Below are positions 50,432-59,755 of a DNA stretch of 64,000 bases, piece by piece. This DNA comes from Arthrobacter oryzae (GTDB lineage Bacteria; Actinomycetota; Actinomycetes; Actinomycetales; Micrococcaceae). How positions within the stretch are numbered: position 1 is the first letter of the stretch; each line of letters begins with the position of its first letter. Made by a program: the position numbers and the translations under genes. The notes beneath the pieces are model-generated. The model ran no database searches. It was not told where the DNA came from and saw nothing but the letters and a program-made list of their open reading frames with translations. Location: assembly GCF_003634095.1 (NCBI RefSeq), contig NZ_RBIR01000001.1, forward strand, positions 806,001 to 870,000, in the 5' to 3' direction.

Positions 50432-51984
50432 TTGTCTGCACGCCGGGGCAGCGTCCAGCCGCGGAAGAAGTCCGGCTTCCGGATCCACCAGATCCCCATG
50501 AGCACGGCGCCAATCAGCAGGCCGCCGATGCCCACGACGGCCTCGGCCCCGATACCGAAGATCGTCACATTGTTGCCGCTTGCGTCTTTCAGCCAATCAG
50601 GCTGGGCGAAGTTGGACAGACCGTAGATAAAGACGGCCGCCAGCATGACGCTGCCGGCCAACGGGAAGAGTCCGCGCATGATGAAATTCCGGAACGACGA
50701 CGTGAGTGTCTTGCGATAGAACCATACGCAGGCAAGGCCTGTCAGGCCGTAGTAGAACGCGATCATCAACCCGATCGATCCGATCAGGGCGAGAAGAAGC
50801 GACGGGCTGATGAACGTGAAAACGAGGAAGAAGAACGCGGAAATGACGCCCATACCGATGGTGGACCACGTCGGCGTCAGGTACTGCGTATGGATCCGCG
50901 CGAACCTTTCCGGGATCGCCTTGTGGACCGCCATCGAGAGCGACGTGCGCGCTGTCGGAAGGATGGTGGTCTGCGTCGAGGCGGACGCCGATGTCAGGAT
51001 GGAGAACCCGAGAAGTGTCATGAGGATCGATCCCACCGGTCCCTCGCCGAACAGTGTCGGTCCGATGGCCGAAAATACGTCGGCCGAGTTGTCCGGGTTG
51101 GCCAGCCCGATGCCGGAGTCGCCGACGCCGGCGAAGGCCACGGCGGCGACCGTCACGATGGCATAGGTGGCCAACAGGAGAAACGTGCTGATGATCGCCG
51201 CGCGCCCTGGGGTCTTGTCGGGGTCCTTCGTCTCCTCATTCACCGAGACCGCGCTGTCCCAACCCCAATAGATGAAAATCGCGGTCAACATTGCCGGGGC
51301 AATAGTCTGGCCAAAGTCGAGCGTGAACGGATTGAACCAGTCCCATTGCGGGACGAGGGAGTACGGCTCGGCGGTTCCCGAATAGACCTTGACCAGCGCG
51401 AAGACCGCGAAAAATATCAGGATGATGATCTCAAAGGAGAGCAGCACGTACTGCACCCGGGCCGTGATCTCGATGCCCCGGTAGCAGATCCAGGTCATCA
51501 CGGCGATCCACGCCAGGCCCGCAATCGTTGTGGCAACGACGTTGTTAGCCAGTTCCGCGATTCCCGGCAGCCCGAATCCGCCCACAAAAGTGAACGAATA
51601 CGCGCCGGCGATCTGAGCCAGGTTGGACATGACGATCACGTCGGCGATGATAATTCCCCAGCCACCCATCCAGCCGGCGACCGGGCCAAACGCACGTGCC
51701 GCCCACGTAAAGGTTGTGCCGCAGTCCGGCTCCGCCTTATTCAGTTCCTGGTAAGCAACCGCGATGAGGTACATGGGGATGAAGGCCAACAGGACGATGC
51801 CGGGCGCCTTCACCCCTGCGAAGAGAGTGCCGCCGACGACGATGAATCCCAGGCTGGCCGCGAGGCTGTAGGCCGGGGCCGTGGATGCGACACCGACGAC
51901 CACGCTCGATAGGAGCCCGAGCGCGCCGCCTTTCAGCCCCTTGCTGTCGACTTCCTTGGCCCCAGAATGAACGGTGCTTGCCAT
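50428..51984 (-). CDS. APC-family amino acid/polyamine permease
   Basis: This encodes 518 residues with about 12 to 14 helices. The first helix has LSSVVVGVASTAPAYSLAASLGFIVVGGT, the usual helix 1 GxxST-type unwound segment. The pattern ELNKAEPDCGTTFTWAARAFGPVAGWMGGW lies before helix 3. It belongs to the actinobacterial APC group for amines and amino acids. It is the first gene of the operon with a saccharopine-dehydrogenase-like enzyme and an amine oxidase, so an amine substrate is likely. Confidence 0.92.
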   Translation of the reverse strand: MASTVHSGAKEVDSKGLKGGALGLLSSVVVGVASTAPAYSLAASLGFIVVGGTLFAGVKAPGIVLLAFIPMYLIAVAYQELNKAEPDCGTTFTWAARAFGPVAGWMGGWGIIIADVIVMSNLAQIAGAYSFTFVGGFGLPGIAELANNVVATTIAGLAWIAVMTWICYRGIEITARVQYVLLSFEIIILIFFAVFALVKVYSGTAEPYSLVPQWDWFNPFTLDFGQTIAPAMLTAIFIYWGWDSAVSVNEETKDPDKTPGRAAIISTFLLLATYAIVTVAAVAFAGVGDSGIGLANPDNSADVFSAIGPTLFGEGPVGSILMTLLGFSILTSASASTQTTILPTARTSLSMAVHKAIPERFARIHTQYLTPTWSTIGMGVISAFFFLVFTFISPSLLLALIGSIGLMIAFYYGLTGLACVWFYRKTLTSSFRNFIMRGLFPLAGSVMLAAVFIYGLSNFAQPDWLKDASGNNVTIFGIGAEAVVGIGGLLIGAVLMGIWWIRKPDFFRGWTLPRRADK

Positions 51985-52116
51985 ATTTTCTCCCTACCGA
52001 GGAAACCGGCAGCGCCGGCATAGCTGGAGTTAAGCACTTACCCAAAGAGGAACGGGATACCCCCGGGTAACAATGCACATAATCCAGCCTCAAGAGATTC
52101 CCCGCAAGAGGGCGGA

Positions 52117-52980
52117 CTACTCCTTTTCCTTGGCGGCTTCCGTGAAGAGTGCTCCCTGTGCTGCTCCGGAACCCGACCTGCCGCCGCCCGCGCCACGCAG
52201 GAGGAACGCGATGCCGACGGCGACTACTGCGCCGGCCAGCGGCCCGGCGACGTACACCCAGTAGTCGGTGAAATTGCCGCTGGCGAGATCGGGCCCGAAC
52301 GTTCGTGCCGGATTCATCGAAGTGCCGGAAATCGGACTGCCCCACAGGCCCGCGACGGCAATGTACGCGCCCACCCCGAACGCGCCCAGCAACCCGACAT
52401 TCTGCGCCCCGGACGCGGTTCCCAGGATGACGCTGACCAGCACCAGCGTCAGCAGGGCCTCCATCCAGAACGCGGCGCCGGCCGTATACTCCGCCGCCGG
52501 ATAGTTGGAACCATAAGTGGCGGACACGCCGATCACGGCCTGCAGCAACAGACAGGCCAGGGTTGCCCCGATCAGCTGAACGACGATATAGCCCGGCACC
52601 CGGCGCCACGGGAAGTCTCCGCGAAGCGCGAACGCGATGCTCACGGCAGGGTTCAGGTGCGCGCCCGAGATCTTGCCCATGAACAGGATGATGCCCATCA
52701 CCATCAGGCCAGGGGCAACCACCGCCGCCGTGCGGCTGATGACACCAGGGAATGCCTGGCTCATCATCCCGCCCCCGGCGGCGACGATGACGAGCAGGAA
52801 TGTGCCATAAAGCTCCGAAAACAGGCGCCGCCATTCCTGCCGCGGATCGTTGAAGTCCTGGATTCGCAGCAGGATGTTCTGCTCGACATTTCCTAGTTCG
52901 CTGGCGAGGTTGTGGTTGTGCGCCCGGTCATCGCCCGAGCCAACGCTTCCGCTTCCGTCTTTGCCCTGATTTTCCGCCAT
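52117..52980 (-). CDS. MIP-family channel (aquaporin/glycerol facilitator)
   Basis: This encodes 287 residues. The N-terminal cytosolic extension is about 50 residues. Six helices carry the two NPA boxes GAHLNPAVSIAFALRG (about 105-120) and GTSMNPARTFGPDLASG (about 225-241). The spacing and ending (YVAGPLAGAVVAVGIAFLLRG) are aquaporin-like. Selectivity for water or small solutes is not decided. It lies 132 bp upstream of the APC gene on the same strand but probably has its own promoter. Confidence 0.93.
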   Translation of the reverse strand: MAENQGKDGSGSVGSGDDRAHNHNLASELGNVEQNILLRIQDFNDPRQEWRRLFSELYGTFLLVIVAAGGGMMSQAFPGVISRTAAVVAPGLMVMGIILFMGKISGAHLNPAVSIAFALRGDFPWRRVPGYIVVQLIGATLACLLLQAVIGVSATYGSNYPAAEYTAGAAFWMEALLTLVLVSVILGTASGAQNVGLLGAFGVGAYIAVAGLWGSPISGTSMNPARTFGPDLASGNFTDYWVYVAGPLAGAVVAVGIAFLLRGAGGGRSGSGAAQGALFTEAAKEKE

Positions 52981-53203
52981 GGCGTGTCGCCTCCGCCGGT
53001 TCTGGAATCGTGCCGCGCCAATCTGTCAGCACAGAGCGGGCCGCACCTGAGAACCTTAATGTACCGCTGCCGGGGCCGGTTGTCAGCGGTGCGCGGGCGG
53101 CCGGCCACGAGCTGCTGGGCCGCCGGCCCGCGTCCTCAACTGTGGCCCTCCCAGCCTTCAAATTCGTGCGGACATCCGCCGGACAAAGTCCTACGATTCA
53201 GCC

Positions 53204-53974
53204 ATGACGCAAGAAACGTGGCAAAAGTACTCGGAGTGGCCCCTGGTGGGCGCGGCCTTTCTTTTCCTTGCCGCCTACTCCGTTCTGGTCATTGTCGATC
53301 CCCCTGACCCCTACGCCGCCGCGCTGACGCTAGTCATCTGGGCAACGTGGATTGCATTCGGCATCGACTACATCGTGAAGCTGCTGCTGGCACCCCAGCG
53401 GGGCAGATGGTTCATCCGCCATCCCATGGACCTGCTCATGGTGGCGCTCCCTGTCGCCCGGCCCTTGCGGCTCCTGCGTCCCTTCACTTTGCGCAGGGTC
53501 ATGGAACGGGCCCCGGGCACTGCCATCAGGACGCGCGTCATGGCCTACGTCATTGTCTCCGCCATTTTGTTGATCTATACCGTCGCGCTGAGCGTCCTCA
53601 GTTTCGAAAAGGGCGCCCCGAACGCGAACATCACCACAATGGGCGACTCCCTGTGGTGGGCGGTGGTCACGATCACAACGATCGGCTATGGCGATTATTA
53701 CCCCGTAACCGTTCCGGGCCGATGGGCTGCGGCCGCGCTGATGGTCGGCGGGTTTGCAGTACTGAGCATGGTGACAGCAGCGGTGTCCTCATGGCTGGTT
53801 GAGAGCGTGACAGCCGCAACCAGCGGACGTAGCAAGGCCAACAACCTCAGCAGGGACGAAGAGATTGCCCGCCTCACAGCCCAGATCACCAGGCTCCATG
53901 ACCAGCTGGCCCGGAGCACGAACGCAGTCGACAGTAATCCGGAGGATGGAACGGCCGGCCAGGAACCGCGCTAG
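53204..53974 (+). CDS. Voltage-gated-type potassium channel, TIGYGD filter
   Basis: This encodes 256 residues with six helices. The helix-4-like segment carries spaced arginines, PLRLLRPFTLRRVMERAPG. The pore loop WWAVVTITTIGYGDYYPVTVPGRW has the perfect filter TIGYGD (about 163-168). A C-terminal coiled coil (SRDEEIARLTAQITRLHDQLARS) could form a tetramer tail. A TACGAT box (53192-53197) ends 6 bases before the ATG and no ribosome site is seen, so it is probably leaderless. Confidence 0.92.
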   Translation: MTQETWQKYSEWPLVGAAFLFLAAYSVLVIVDPPDPYAAALTLVIWATWIAFGIDYIVKLLLAPQRGRWFIRHPMDLLMVALPVARPLRLLRPFTLRRVMERAPGTAIRTRVMAYVIVSAILLIYTVALSVLSFEKGAPNANITTMGDSLWWAVVTITTIGYGDYYPVTVPGRWAAAALMVGGFAVLSMVTAAVSSWLVESVTAATSGRSKANNLSRDEEIARLTAQITRLHDQLARSTNAVDSNPEDGTAGQEPR

Positions 53975-54022
53975 GAACGGCACCGGCCACCGGGTGCGCC
54001 CGACGCCGACTCGCGGCGCGGC

Positions 54023-54322
54023 TTAGGGACCCACCTTTTCGATGGACACCGTTTCTATGATTCTGGTCGATGGCTCGCCGACCAACGACGGCGCCGTCAC
54101 GCCGGTTTTCCACGTGTCGTTCTGCAGCCGGCCCAGGAAGTTTACGGCCGCCTCCTGCGTCTCGAAATCCATCTCCAGCATCACATAATCCTGCTGGTCC
54201 AGCGGACGCGAGATCCGGTATGACCGGACCCCTGACGCGGCACGGTTGAGCGGATCACTGTCAAACGCCCTCCTCCACATGTCGAAGTCCCGGACCTGGT
54301 GCTCGATCTGCAAGGTAATCAC
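54023..54322 (-). CDS. Small hypothetical protein, dimeric barrel-like
   Basis: This encodes 99 residues, GTG start with CAGGAG. The strand-helix-strand pattern (MITLQIEHQVRDFDMWRRAFDSDPLNRAASGVRSYRISRPLD) followed by YVMLEMDFETQEAAVNFLGRLQN resembles cyclase-like or monooxygenase-like dimeric alpha-beta barrels. No known active-site residue is clear. It is unaccompanied by a partner and faces the channel gene tail to tail. Confidence 0.75.
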   Translation of the reverse strand: MITLQIEHQVRDFDMWRRAFDSDPLNRAASGVRSYRISRPLDQQDYVMLEMDFETQEAAVNFLGRLQNDTWKTGVTAPSLVGEPSTRIIETVSIEKVGP

Positions 54323-54415
54323 TGGGCGCTCCTGTCGACGGTGTTACACGCCTAACTCTAGGGCCGGAAGGCCCCGCAAAGTAAGGCTCGCGCAGCAGGG
54401 ACAGTCCGACGGCGC

Positions 54416-55690
54416 CTACGCCGGCTGGGAGTCGGTGTTCGTCGTGCTGGTCGGGGCGCTGGCAGCATCGGCCTGGTGGCGCTGCCGGCGGCTCGCCAGC
54501 AGGAAGGGCACCGCGATCAACTCGATTCCGCCCCCGATCGCCAGCGATGCCGGGTAGCCGTACAGATCCGCGGCCCGGCCGAGCACCGGCTGCACCACCA
54601 CACCGCCGCTCGATCCCATGAGGGAGTCGAAGCTGAGCACCGTGGCCCGTTGCTTCGAGGCAATCATGTCGTTCAGGTAGGCCTGCCGCACCGGGATTCC
54701 CGCCGAAGAAACAAGGGCCCAGAGCGCCAGCAGCACCAGGGCAGCCCAGAACACCTGGGTGAATCCGAGCACGGCCAGGATTGCCGCGTCCAGCACGCTG
54801 CTCACAATCAACACGGTGGTCCGTTTACGCACAAGGCGCCGGACCCGGGGCGCCATCCAGCCGCCGAAAACCTGCGCCCCGGCCACGATCGCCGCCGCGA
54901 GCCCCGCGACCGAATAGGCGTGAGGGTCCCCGAACAGCTCGAGCAGATACGGTTGCAGGGCGTAGAACACGTAGATCCCGACGCCGGCGGTGAAGGGCGC
55001 GGCCAGCATCACATAACGTACCGGCGGATTCTTCAAGCCGTTTTCGATCGAGGCAGCCAGCACGGCCCGGGTCGCCTGAACGGGATGGGTGGAGCCTTCC
55101 GGAGTGAACCCGACGTCGTGCATGAGCCCGAAGGCCACCGCGAACATGGCCAACAGCACGCCCACGCGGAGCAGGAACGGCACGCCCAGATTGGTCGCTT
55201 GCGCGATCACACCGCCGGCCACCGAGCCGACGAGCATCGCGAAGCCGGAGACCATCTGCCCCCGCCCCAGTACCGTCTCCATCCCGCCGTCATAGCCCGA
55301 GAAGCGCAAGGCATCGACCAGCCAGGCCTCGACCGCACCGGAGAAGAAGGTGAAGCCCAGGCCGAGCAGGACCGATACCACCGCCCACCACCAGAACGGG
55401 GCGGAAAATTGCCACAGCAGGTAGTAGAGGTAAGTCGATCCGGCCAGAGTCAAGGTGCCCAGCAGGAAAGAAACGCGGCGCCCCCAGGCGTCGGCAACCA
55501 CCCCGGTAGGCACCTCGAACAGCACCATACCGGCCGTGAAGAAGGCATTCGCGGCAAAGGCTTCAAGGTTGCTCAGTCCGGCGTCGAGCAGGAAGAGGGT
55601 GTTGATCCCCCAGATGAACGAGGCCGCAAGGGTATTGCCCAGCGTCAACGTCAGATAGATGCGCTGAATCTTTCGGGCGGAGGCGTTCAT
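54416..55690 (-). CDS. MFS permease, 12 helices
   Basis: This encodes 424 residues. The loop 2-3 motif is VPTGVVADAWGRRVSFLLGT, and helix segments show MFS spacing. The group looks like the small-drug or siderophore exporters found in actinobacteria. The tail is a Ser/Thr/Asp-rich stretch after RRQRHQADAA. ATG 55690 is chosen; the longer frame to 55987 overlaps the next MFS gene. The substrate is unknown. It lies 136 bp after the upstream MFS gene and may be in the same unit. Confidence 0.9.
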   Translation of the reverse strand: MNASARKIQRIYLTLTLGNTLAASFIWGINTLFLLDAGLSNLEAFAANAFFTAGMVLFEVPTGVVADAWGRRVSFLLGTLTLAGSTYLYYLLWQFSAPFWWWAVVSVLLGLGFTFFSGAVEAWLVDALRFSGYDGGMETVLGRGQMVSGFAMLVGSVAGGVIAQATNLGVPFLLRVGVLLAMFAVAFGLMHDVGFTPEGSTHPVQATRAVLAASIENGLKNPPVRYVMLAAPFTAGVGIYVFYALQPYLLELFGDPHAYSVAGLAAAIVAGAQVFGGWMAPRVRRLVRKRTTVLIVSSVLDAAILAVLGFTQVFWAALVLLALWALVSSAGIPVRQAYLNDMIASKQRATVLSFDSLMGSSGGVVVQPVLGRAADLYGYPASLAIGGGIELIAVPFLLASRRQRHQADAASAPTSTTNTDSQPA

Positions 55691-55826
55691 CACGTCGCCG
55701 CCCCCGCCAGAGCGAGGGGGAAGCACGAGCCCATTCTCGTCTGCCGCGTCTGCGCGCGCCAGATGACGTTGACGTCTTCCGGCCGGGATGGTGCTTGAAC
55801 GGAAGGCGGCTCCTCTCATCCCCGCA

Positions 55827-57107
55827 TCATCGGGCACGGCCTGGCCGGGGCCGCCGGGCGTGCAGGACGAGCAGGACGGCAAGCCCTGCCAGGGTGACGG
55901 CGCCGAACGCGATGACCGCGGCCGAGATTCCAAACGCTTCGGCGCCCAGTCCCAGAAGTGCCGAACCGAACGGGGTGGTGCCGGCAAGCAGCAGCACGAA
56001 CAGGCTCATCACCCGGCCGCGGAGCCGGTCCGGCGTGAGTCCCTGAAGACGGGTGTTGACCGTCGTTGTGAACACCGTGCCGCTGAGGCCCGCCAGCATC
56101 ATGAGCCCCAGACTCACCGGGTACACGCGGGAGACGCCGAGGAGGACCAGTGTCAGGGCAAGAACAGCCCCGGAGGTGATCATGCGACGTTCGCTGCTGC
56201 CGCCGACGACCACCAGGCCAACACCGGCCACCAGCGAGCCGGCACCGAACGCGGACATCAGCGCACCGAAGCCTACCGACTCAACATTGAGCACATCGCG
56301 GGCCAGCAGCGGCGCCGCGACCGGCCAGTTGTAGCCGAAGGTGCCCACCACGGCCAGTGCGCCGAGGACAAAGAGAACGGCCGGGGTGTGGGCAACATAG
56401 CGGAAGCCCTCGCGCAGGGCGCCGTGGCGGGCCGGTCTGCTGCGGGAGAGGCGAAGCTCGCCGGTGCGGAGGGCCAGCAAGGCGGCAAGAGCCGCCGTGA
56501 AGCTCGCGGCGTTAATGAAAAACACGGCCGCGGCCGAAAGCCTTGCCACGGCCAGCCCACCCAGCGCGAAGCCGATCATCCGGCTGGAATTGAACTGCAC
56601 GCTGTTCATCGCCACGGCCTCGGGCACCAGCGCGGAGCCCACCAGCTCCGGGACAAACGCCTGCTGAGCGGGGTAATTGAATGCGTTGGACACTCCGAGG
56701 GTGAAGGCCAGGAGGGCCAGCTGCCAGATCTGAGGGGATCCGGTCAGAGCCAGGAAGCCGAGCACAACCGCCTGCAGCGCGGCCAGGGTCTGGGCGGTGA
56801 GCATGATTGTCCGCTTCGGGAAACGGTCCGCCAGGACGCCGGCAGGCAGCACGAACATCAACAGCGGCAGAAATTGCAGTGTCGTGACCATACCCAGGAC
56901 AGCTGCCGACCCGCTGATCTCCAGCACGATCCAGGCCATCGCCACCATCTGCATCCATGTGCCGGTGCCGGAGATCAACTGGCCCGTCCAGAAGAGGGCA
57001 AAGTTGCGCACCCGCAGCGCACGCAGGAGGTCAGCCGCGCGCTTGGGCTGCGGCGCCCCGGGCGCTATCCCGTCCGCCGAAGTGCCGGTCCTGTCAGGGG
57101 GCATCAC
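55827..57107 (-). CDS. MFS permease, DHA3/enterobactin-exporter-like
   Basis: This encodes 426 residues with 12 helices. ALRVRNFALFWTGQLISGTGTWMQMVAMAWIVLEISGSA is the N-terminus of the DHA3 group, and the loop 2-3 motif is PAGVLADRFPKRTIMLTAQT. The mid-protein AVAMNSVQFNSSRMIGFALGGL is typical of EntS-type exporters. Members export siderophores or drugs. The divergent TetR gene at 57409 is a likely regulator, with 301 bp between them. Confidence 0.92.
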   Translation of the reverse strand: MMPPDRTGTSADGIAPGAPQPKRAADLLRALRVRNFALFWTGQLISGTGTWMQMVAMAWIVLEISGSAAVLGMVTTLQFLPLLMFVLPAGVLADRFPKRTIMLTAQTLAALQAVVLGFLALTGSPQIWQLALLAFTLGVSNAFNYPAQQAFVPELVGSALVPEAVAMNSVQFNSSRMIGFALGGLAVARLSAAAVFFINAASFTAALAALLALRTGELRLSRSRPARHGALREGFRYVAHTPAVLFVLGALAVVGTFGYNWPVAAPLLARDVLNVESVGFGALMSAFGAGSLVAGVGLVVVGGSSERRMITSGAVLALTLVLLGVSRVYPVSLGLMMLAGLSGTVFTTTVNTRLQGLTPDRLRGRVMSLFVLLLAGTTPFGSALLGLGAEAFGISAAVIAFGAVTLAGLAVLLVLHARRPRPGRAR

Positions 57108-57408
57108 GGAACCGCCTTTCCGCGGCGTCTTGGCCGGCAGCGCTCCCCGGAATCGAGGCTGGAAACTTTGGCTCCCGACGCTCCGCTAGGGCCAAGTCTA
57201 GGTAGAAATCGCCCACGAATGTCCAGACGGAAATCGTCTCGGCGCCCCGTCATTGGCGCCCCGGTTCCGCTACGTCCGCAGCCTCCCCGGCTTCCCGTCC
57301 GCCACGCCGCCGTCACGAAAAAGGGCTTAGTTCCCTGTCCTGATTACCCGGCCAAAGAATTCACTGGATACAGAGCAGACGTTGAGTTCAAGGTACGGCG
57401 GAGGGAAC
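57108..57408. other. Divergent gap between MFS and TetR genes, 301 bp
   Basis: No ORF is convincing. On the minus strand, TAGACT near 57195-57200 could be a -10 for the MFS gene. No clear long palindrome was found here, so the TetR operator is not located. Confidence 0.35.
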
Positions 57409-58173
57409 GTGATCCACGTGGGCGGTCTGATGGGCCGGTTGATGCAATGGGCATTGCTGGCAGGAGGCGACGCGGGCAACCCTCCCCCCGCCGGCGGCCA
57501 ACGGGACGACGGCGCGAAAGTGCGGGTCCGCGACGCCGCCGTCGCCCATTTCGCGTCCGTCGGGTTCAGCAGGCCTGGCCTCGACGAGATTGCACGCGCT
57601 GCCGCGGTCACCGCCGATGACGTCGTGGCGCTGTTCGGAAGCGAGGAGGGACTCCGGCAGGCATGCGACGAGTACGTGCTCCAGGCCTTGGTCGGGTGGG
57701 CACATGAAAAAGCCACGTTGGAGGGCATGAGGCAGGTCATGATGTCCTACCAGGCCAATCCCGGCAGCTACCAGGCCCAAATCAGCTACCTTGGACGCGC
57801 CGTGGCCGAAAACACCCCGGCCGCGGCCCGGCTTGTCGACGTCCTGGTCGATGAGAGTGAATCGATAATCAGGGACAACATCAGGGATGGCACGATGCGC
57901 CCCTCCGATGACCCGCGCGCGCTGGCGGTCCTGATCGCCACCACGATGCTGGGCCTTGTCACCATGGCCCCGCACATCGAACGCGCCCTCGGATTGCCCG
58001 CCTCGCAGCAGCAGATGCTGCTCCGCCTGGCGTTGCCTGCCGGGGAGATCTACACCCACGGTCTGTACACCAACGACGCCTACCTGACACTTGTCCGCGA
58101 TGCGCTCGCCGGGTCCCACCCGCCGCAACAGCAGGGGAACACCGGCTCGGGATCCGAGGGGACAGGATCCTAG
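57409..58173 (+). CDS. TetR-family regulator
   Basis: This encodes about 254 residues from GTG 57409, preceded by GGAGGG. The HTH region (RVRDAAVAHFASVGFSRPGLDEIARAAAVTADDVVALFGSEEGLRQACDEYV) is recognisably TetR but starts about 40 residues in, later than usual. An internal start such as ATG 57430 is therefore possible. The C-terminal ligand-binding half is helical. It probably represses the divergent MFS exporter. The tail is Ser/Gly-rich. Confidence 0.85.
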   Translation: MIHVGGLMGRLMQWALLAGGDAGNPPPAGGQRDDGAKVRVRDAAVAHFASVGFSRPGLDEIARAAAVTADDVVALFGSEEGLRQACDEYVLQALVGWAHEKATLEGMRQVMMSYQANPGSYQAQISYLGRAVAENTPAAARLVDVLVDESESIIRDNIRDGTMRPSDDPRALAVLIATTMLGLVTMAPHIERALGLPASQQQMLLRLALPAGEIYTHGLYTNDAYLTLVRDALAGSHPPQQQGNTGSGSEGTGS

Positions 58174-58274
58174 GTCACGAAATCCCGACAGGACGGCGGG
58201 CGGGCGCCGCCCGCGGACGACCCCGGCCTTGAGCCGCGGGCTTCCCAGCTTTCTTTCAACTGGATACCGTACGT

Positions 58275-58303
58275 TTGGCGTGCACTTACCGGCCGGTTAG
58301 TTA
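58275..58303 (+). promoter_or_regulatory. Promoter and TetR operator upstream of the ABC regulator gene
   Basis: TTGGCG (58275-58280) and TAGTTA (58298-58303) are 17 bases apart. The perfect palindrome ACCGGCCGGT (58288-58297) fills the spacer, within TTACCGGCCGGTTA. This is the classic layout for autorepression by the TetR protein that follows. Confidence 0.6.
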
Positions 58304-58335
58304 TCCGGCGCGCTGACTGGCGAAATCCCCGAGGA

Positions 58336-58947
58336 ATGAAGGTTGTGGTGGCAAAGATCGAAGACGCGGCGGAGCGTGCGCCGGACGGCTTGGGCGGGAC
58401 GCGGGCAAGGATCCAGTCGGTTGCCCTGCGCCTGTTTGCGGACCAGGGATACGAGTCGACGTCGATGCGGCAGATCTCCGAACAGCTGGGGATCACCAAG
58501 GCGGCCCTGTACTACCACTTCACCAGCAAGGAAGCCATTGTCCGGGCGCTGATCGAGACCATGCTGGCCGAGGTCACCGCCCTGGTGGAATGGGCCCGCG
58601 CGCAGGAGCCTGGCCCGGCCCTGCGCCGGGAGGTGCTTGCACGGTGGACCGCCATCATGCACAACCAGGGGCTGCGGATGTTCCGCTTCCTCGGCGCCAA
58701 CTACCGCCTGGTCCGTGACATCCGGGGCGAACCTGGGCAGCCCGGCGGGATGGCCGCCGTCGTCGGCGAGTTGTTCGCCGTCCTGACCCCGCCGGACGCC
58801 AGCGTCGAAGACCAGCTCCGGGTACGTTTTTCCCTGCTCATCATCAACATGACCGGCATGGCGGCCCGCGACCTCGATGCCGCCGAAGAAGACATCCTCG
58901 ACGCCGCGGCGCGGATCGCCACCGGGCTGCTGCCACCCGGATTTTGA
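58336..58947 (+). CDS. TetR-family regulator of the ABC exporter
   Basis: This encodes up to 203 residues. The N-terminal HTH RARIQSVALRLFADQGYESTSMRQISEQLGITKAALYYHFTSKEAIVRALIE is a model TetR domain. The C-terminal TetR_C region is helical and lacks a recognised ligand pattern. ATG 58336 is the default; GTG 58348 is possible. It is followed by ABC exporter genes at 59057 and 59752 on the same strand, which it probably represses. Confidence 0.92.
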   Translation: MKVVVAKIEDAAERAPDGLGGTRARIQSVALRLFADQGYESTSMRQISEQLGITKAALYYHFTSKEAIVRALIETMLAEVTALVEWARAQEPGPALRREVLARWTAIMHNQGLRMFRFLGANYRLVRDIRGEPGQPGGMAAVVGELFAVLTPPDASVEDQLRVRFSLLIINMTGMAARDLDAAEEDILDAAARIATGLLPPGF

Positions 58948-59056
58948 CCGCCGCACCCCGGAGTGCTGCCGGCCCGGCTGCCCCTGCCCACGCCCATGAC
59001 CCATTTATGTTCCGAGTTACATTCCGATTTTCATTCCGACTCCTGATTGGAACCCC

Positions 59057-59755
59057 ATGTCTGTGCCAATCCTGTCCGCCCGCGACCTGACCAAGACCTA
59101 CGGGCGCGGGCCCGACCGCTTCGATGCCCTCAAAGGCGTCACTCTGGAGATCGATCGCGGTGATTCCGTGGCGATCGTGGGTAAGAGCGGCTCGGGCAAA
59201 TCGACCCTGATGCATCTTCTCGCTCTGTTGGACTCCCCCGGCGGCGGCCAGATCCACGTGGACGGGACCGACGCGAAAACCCTGAACGGGCGTCGGCTCA
59301 ATGCACTGCGGAACTCGATGTTCGGTTTCGTGTTCCAGCAGTTTTTCCTCAACCCGGCGTCCAATGTCCTGGAAAACGTTGTGCTGCCCCTCAAGATCGC
59401 CGGCGTCGGCGCCCGCGAGCGCCGGACCCGCGGAATGACCGTCCTCGAACAGCTCGAACTGACGGACAAAGCGCGCAATAAGGCCGGCGACCTCTCGGGC
59501 GGCCAGAAACAGCGGGTCGTGATCGCCCGGGCCCTGGTCAACAACCCCCAGGTCCTGTTCGCTGACGAGCCCACCGGGAACCTGGACACCGCCACCGGGC
59601 GCATCGTCGAGGACATCCTTTTCGACCTCAATGCCAACCACGGCATCACCCTGATCACGGTCACCCACGACCACGACCTGGCCGCCCGCTTCAACCGCCG
59701 TCTCTATATCCGCGACGGCCTGCTGATCACCACCGACGAGGAGCACGCGGCATGA
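59057..59755 (+). CDS. MacB/LolD-type ABC transporter ATPase
   Basis: This encodes 232 residues. Walker A is VGKSGSGKSTLMHLLALLD, the Q-loop is FVFQQFFLNP, the signature is LSGGQKQRVVIARALV, Walker B is VLFADEPTGNLD, and the switch His is in TVTHDHDLAARF. This is the ATPase of a MacB/LolCDE-like system. A short tandem of ATTCCGA-like units lies just before the start (59008-59045). It overlaps the permease gene by 4 bases. Confidence 0.95.
   Translation: MSVPILSARDLTKTYGRGPDRFDALKGVTLEIDRGDSVAIVGKSGSGKSTLMHLLALLDSPGGGQIHVDGTDAKTLNGRRLNALRNSMFGFVFQQFFLNPASNVLENVVLPLKIAGVGARERRTRGMTVLEQLELTDKARNKAGDLSGGQKQRVVIARALVNNPQVLFADEPTGNLDTATGRIVEDILFDLNANHGITLITVTHDHDLAARFNRRLYIRDGLLITTDEEHAA

Noticed and set aside
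50350..51912. A 520-codon plus-strand frame over the APC permease gene
   Set aside because: The composition is Arg/Asp/His-rich with no domain pattern, and the opposite strand encodes a clear permease.
55788..57620. A 610-codon plus-strand frame across the MFS and TetR starts
   Set aside because: It is a shadow of the DHA3 permease and runs into the TetR gene in a different frame.
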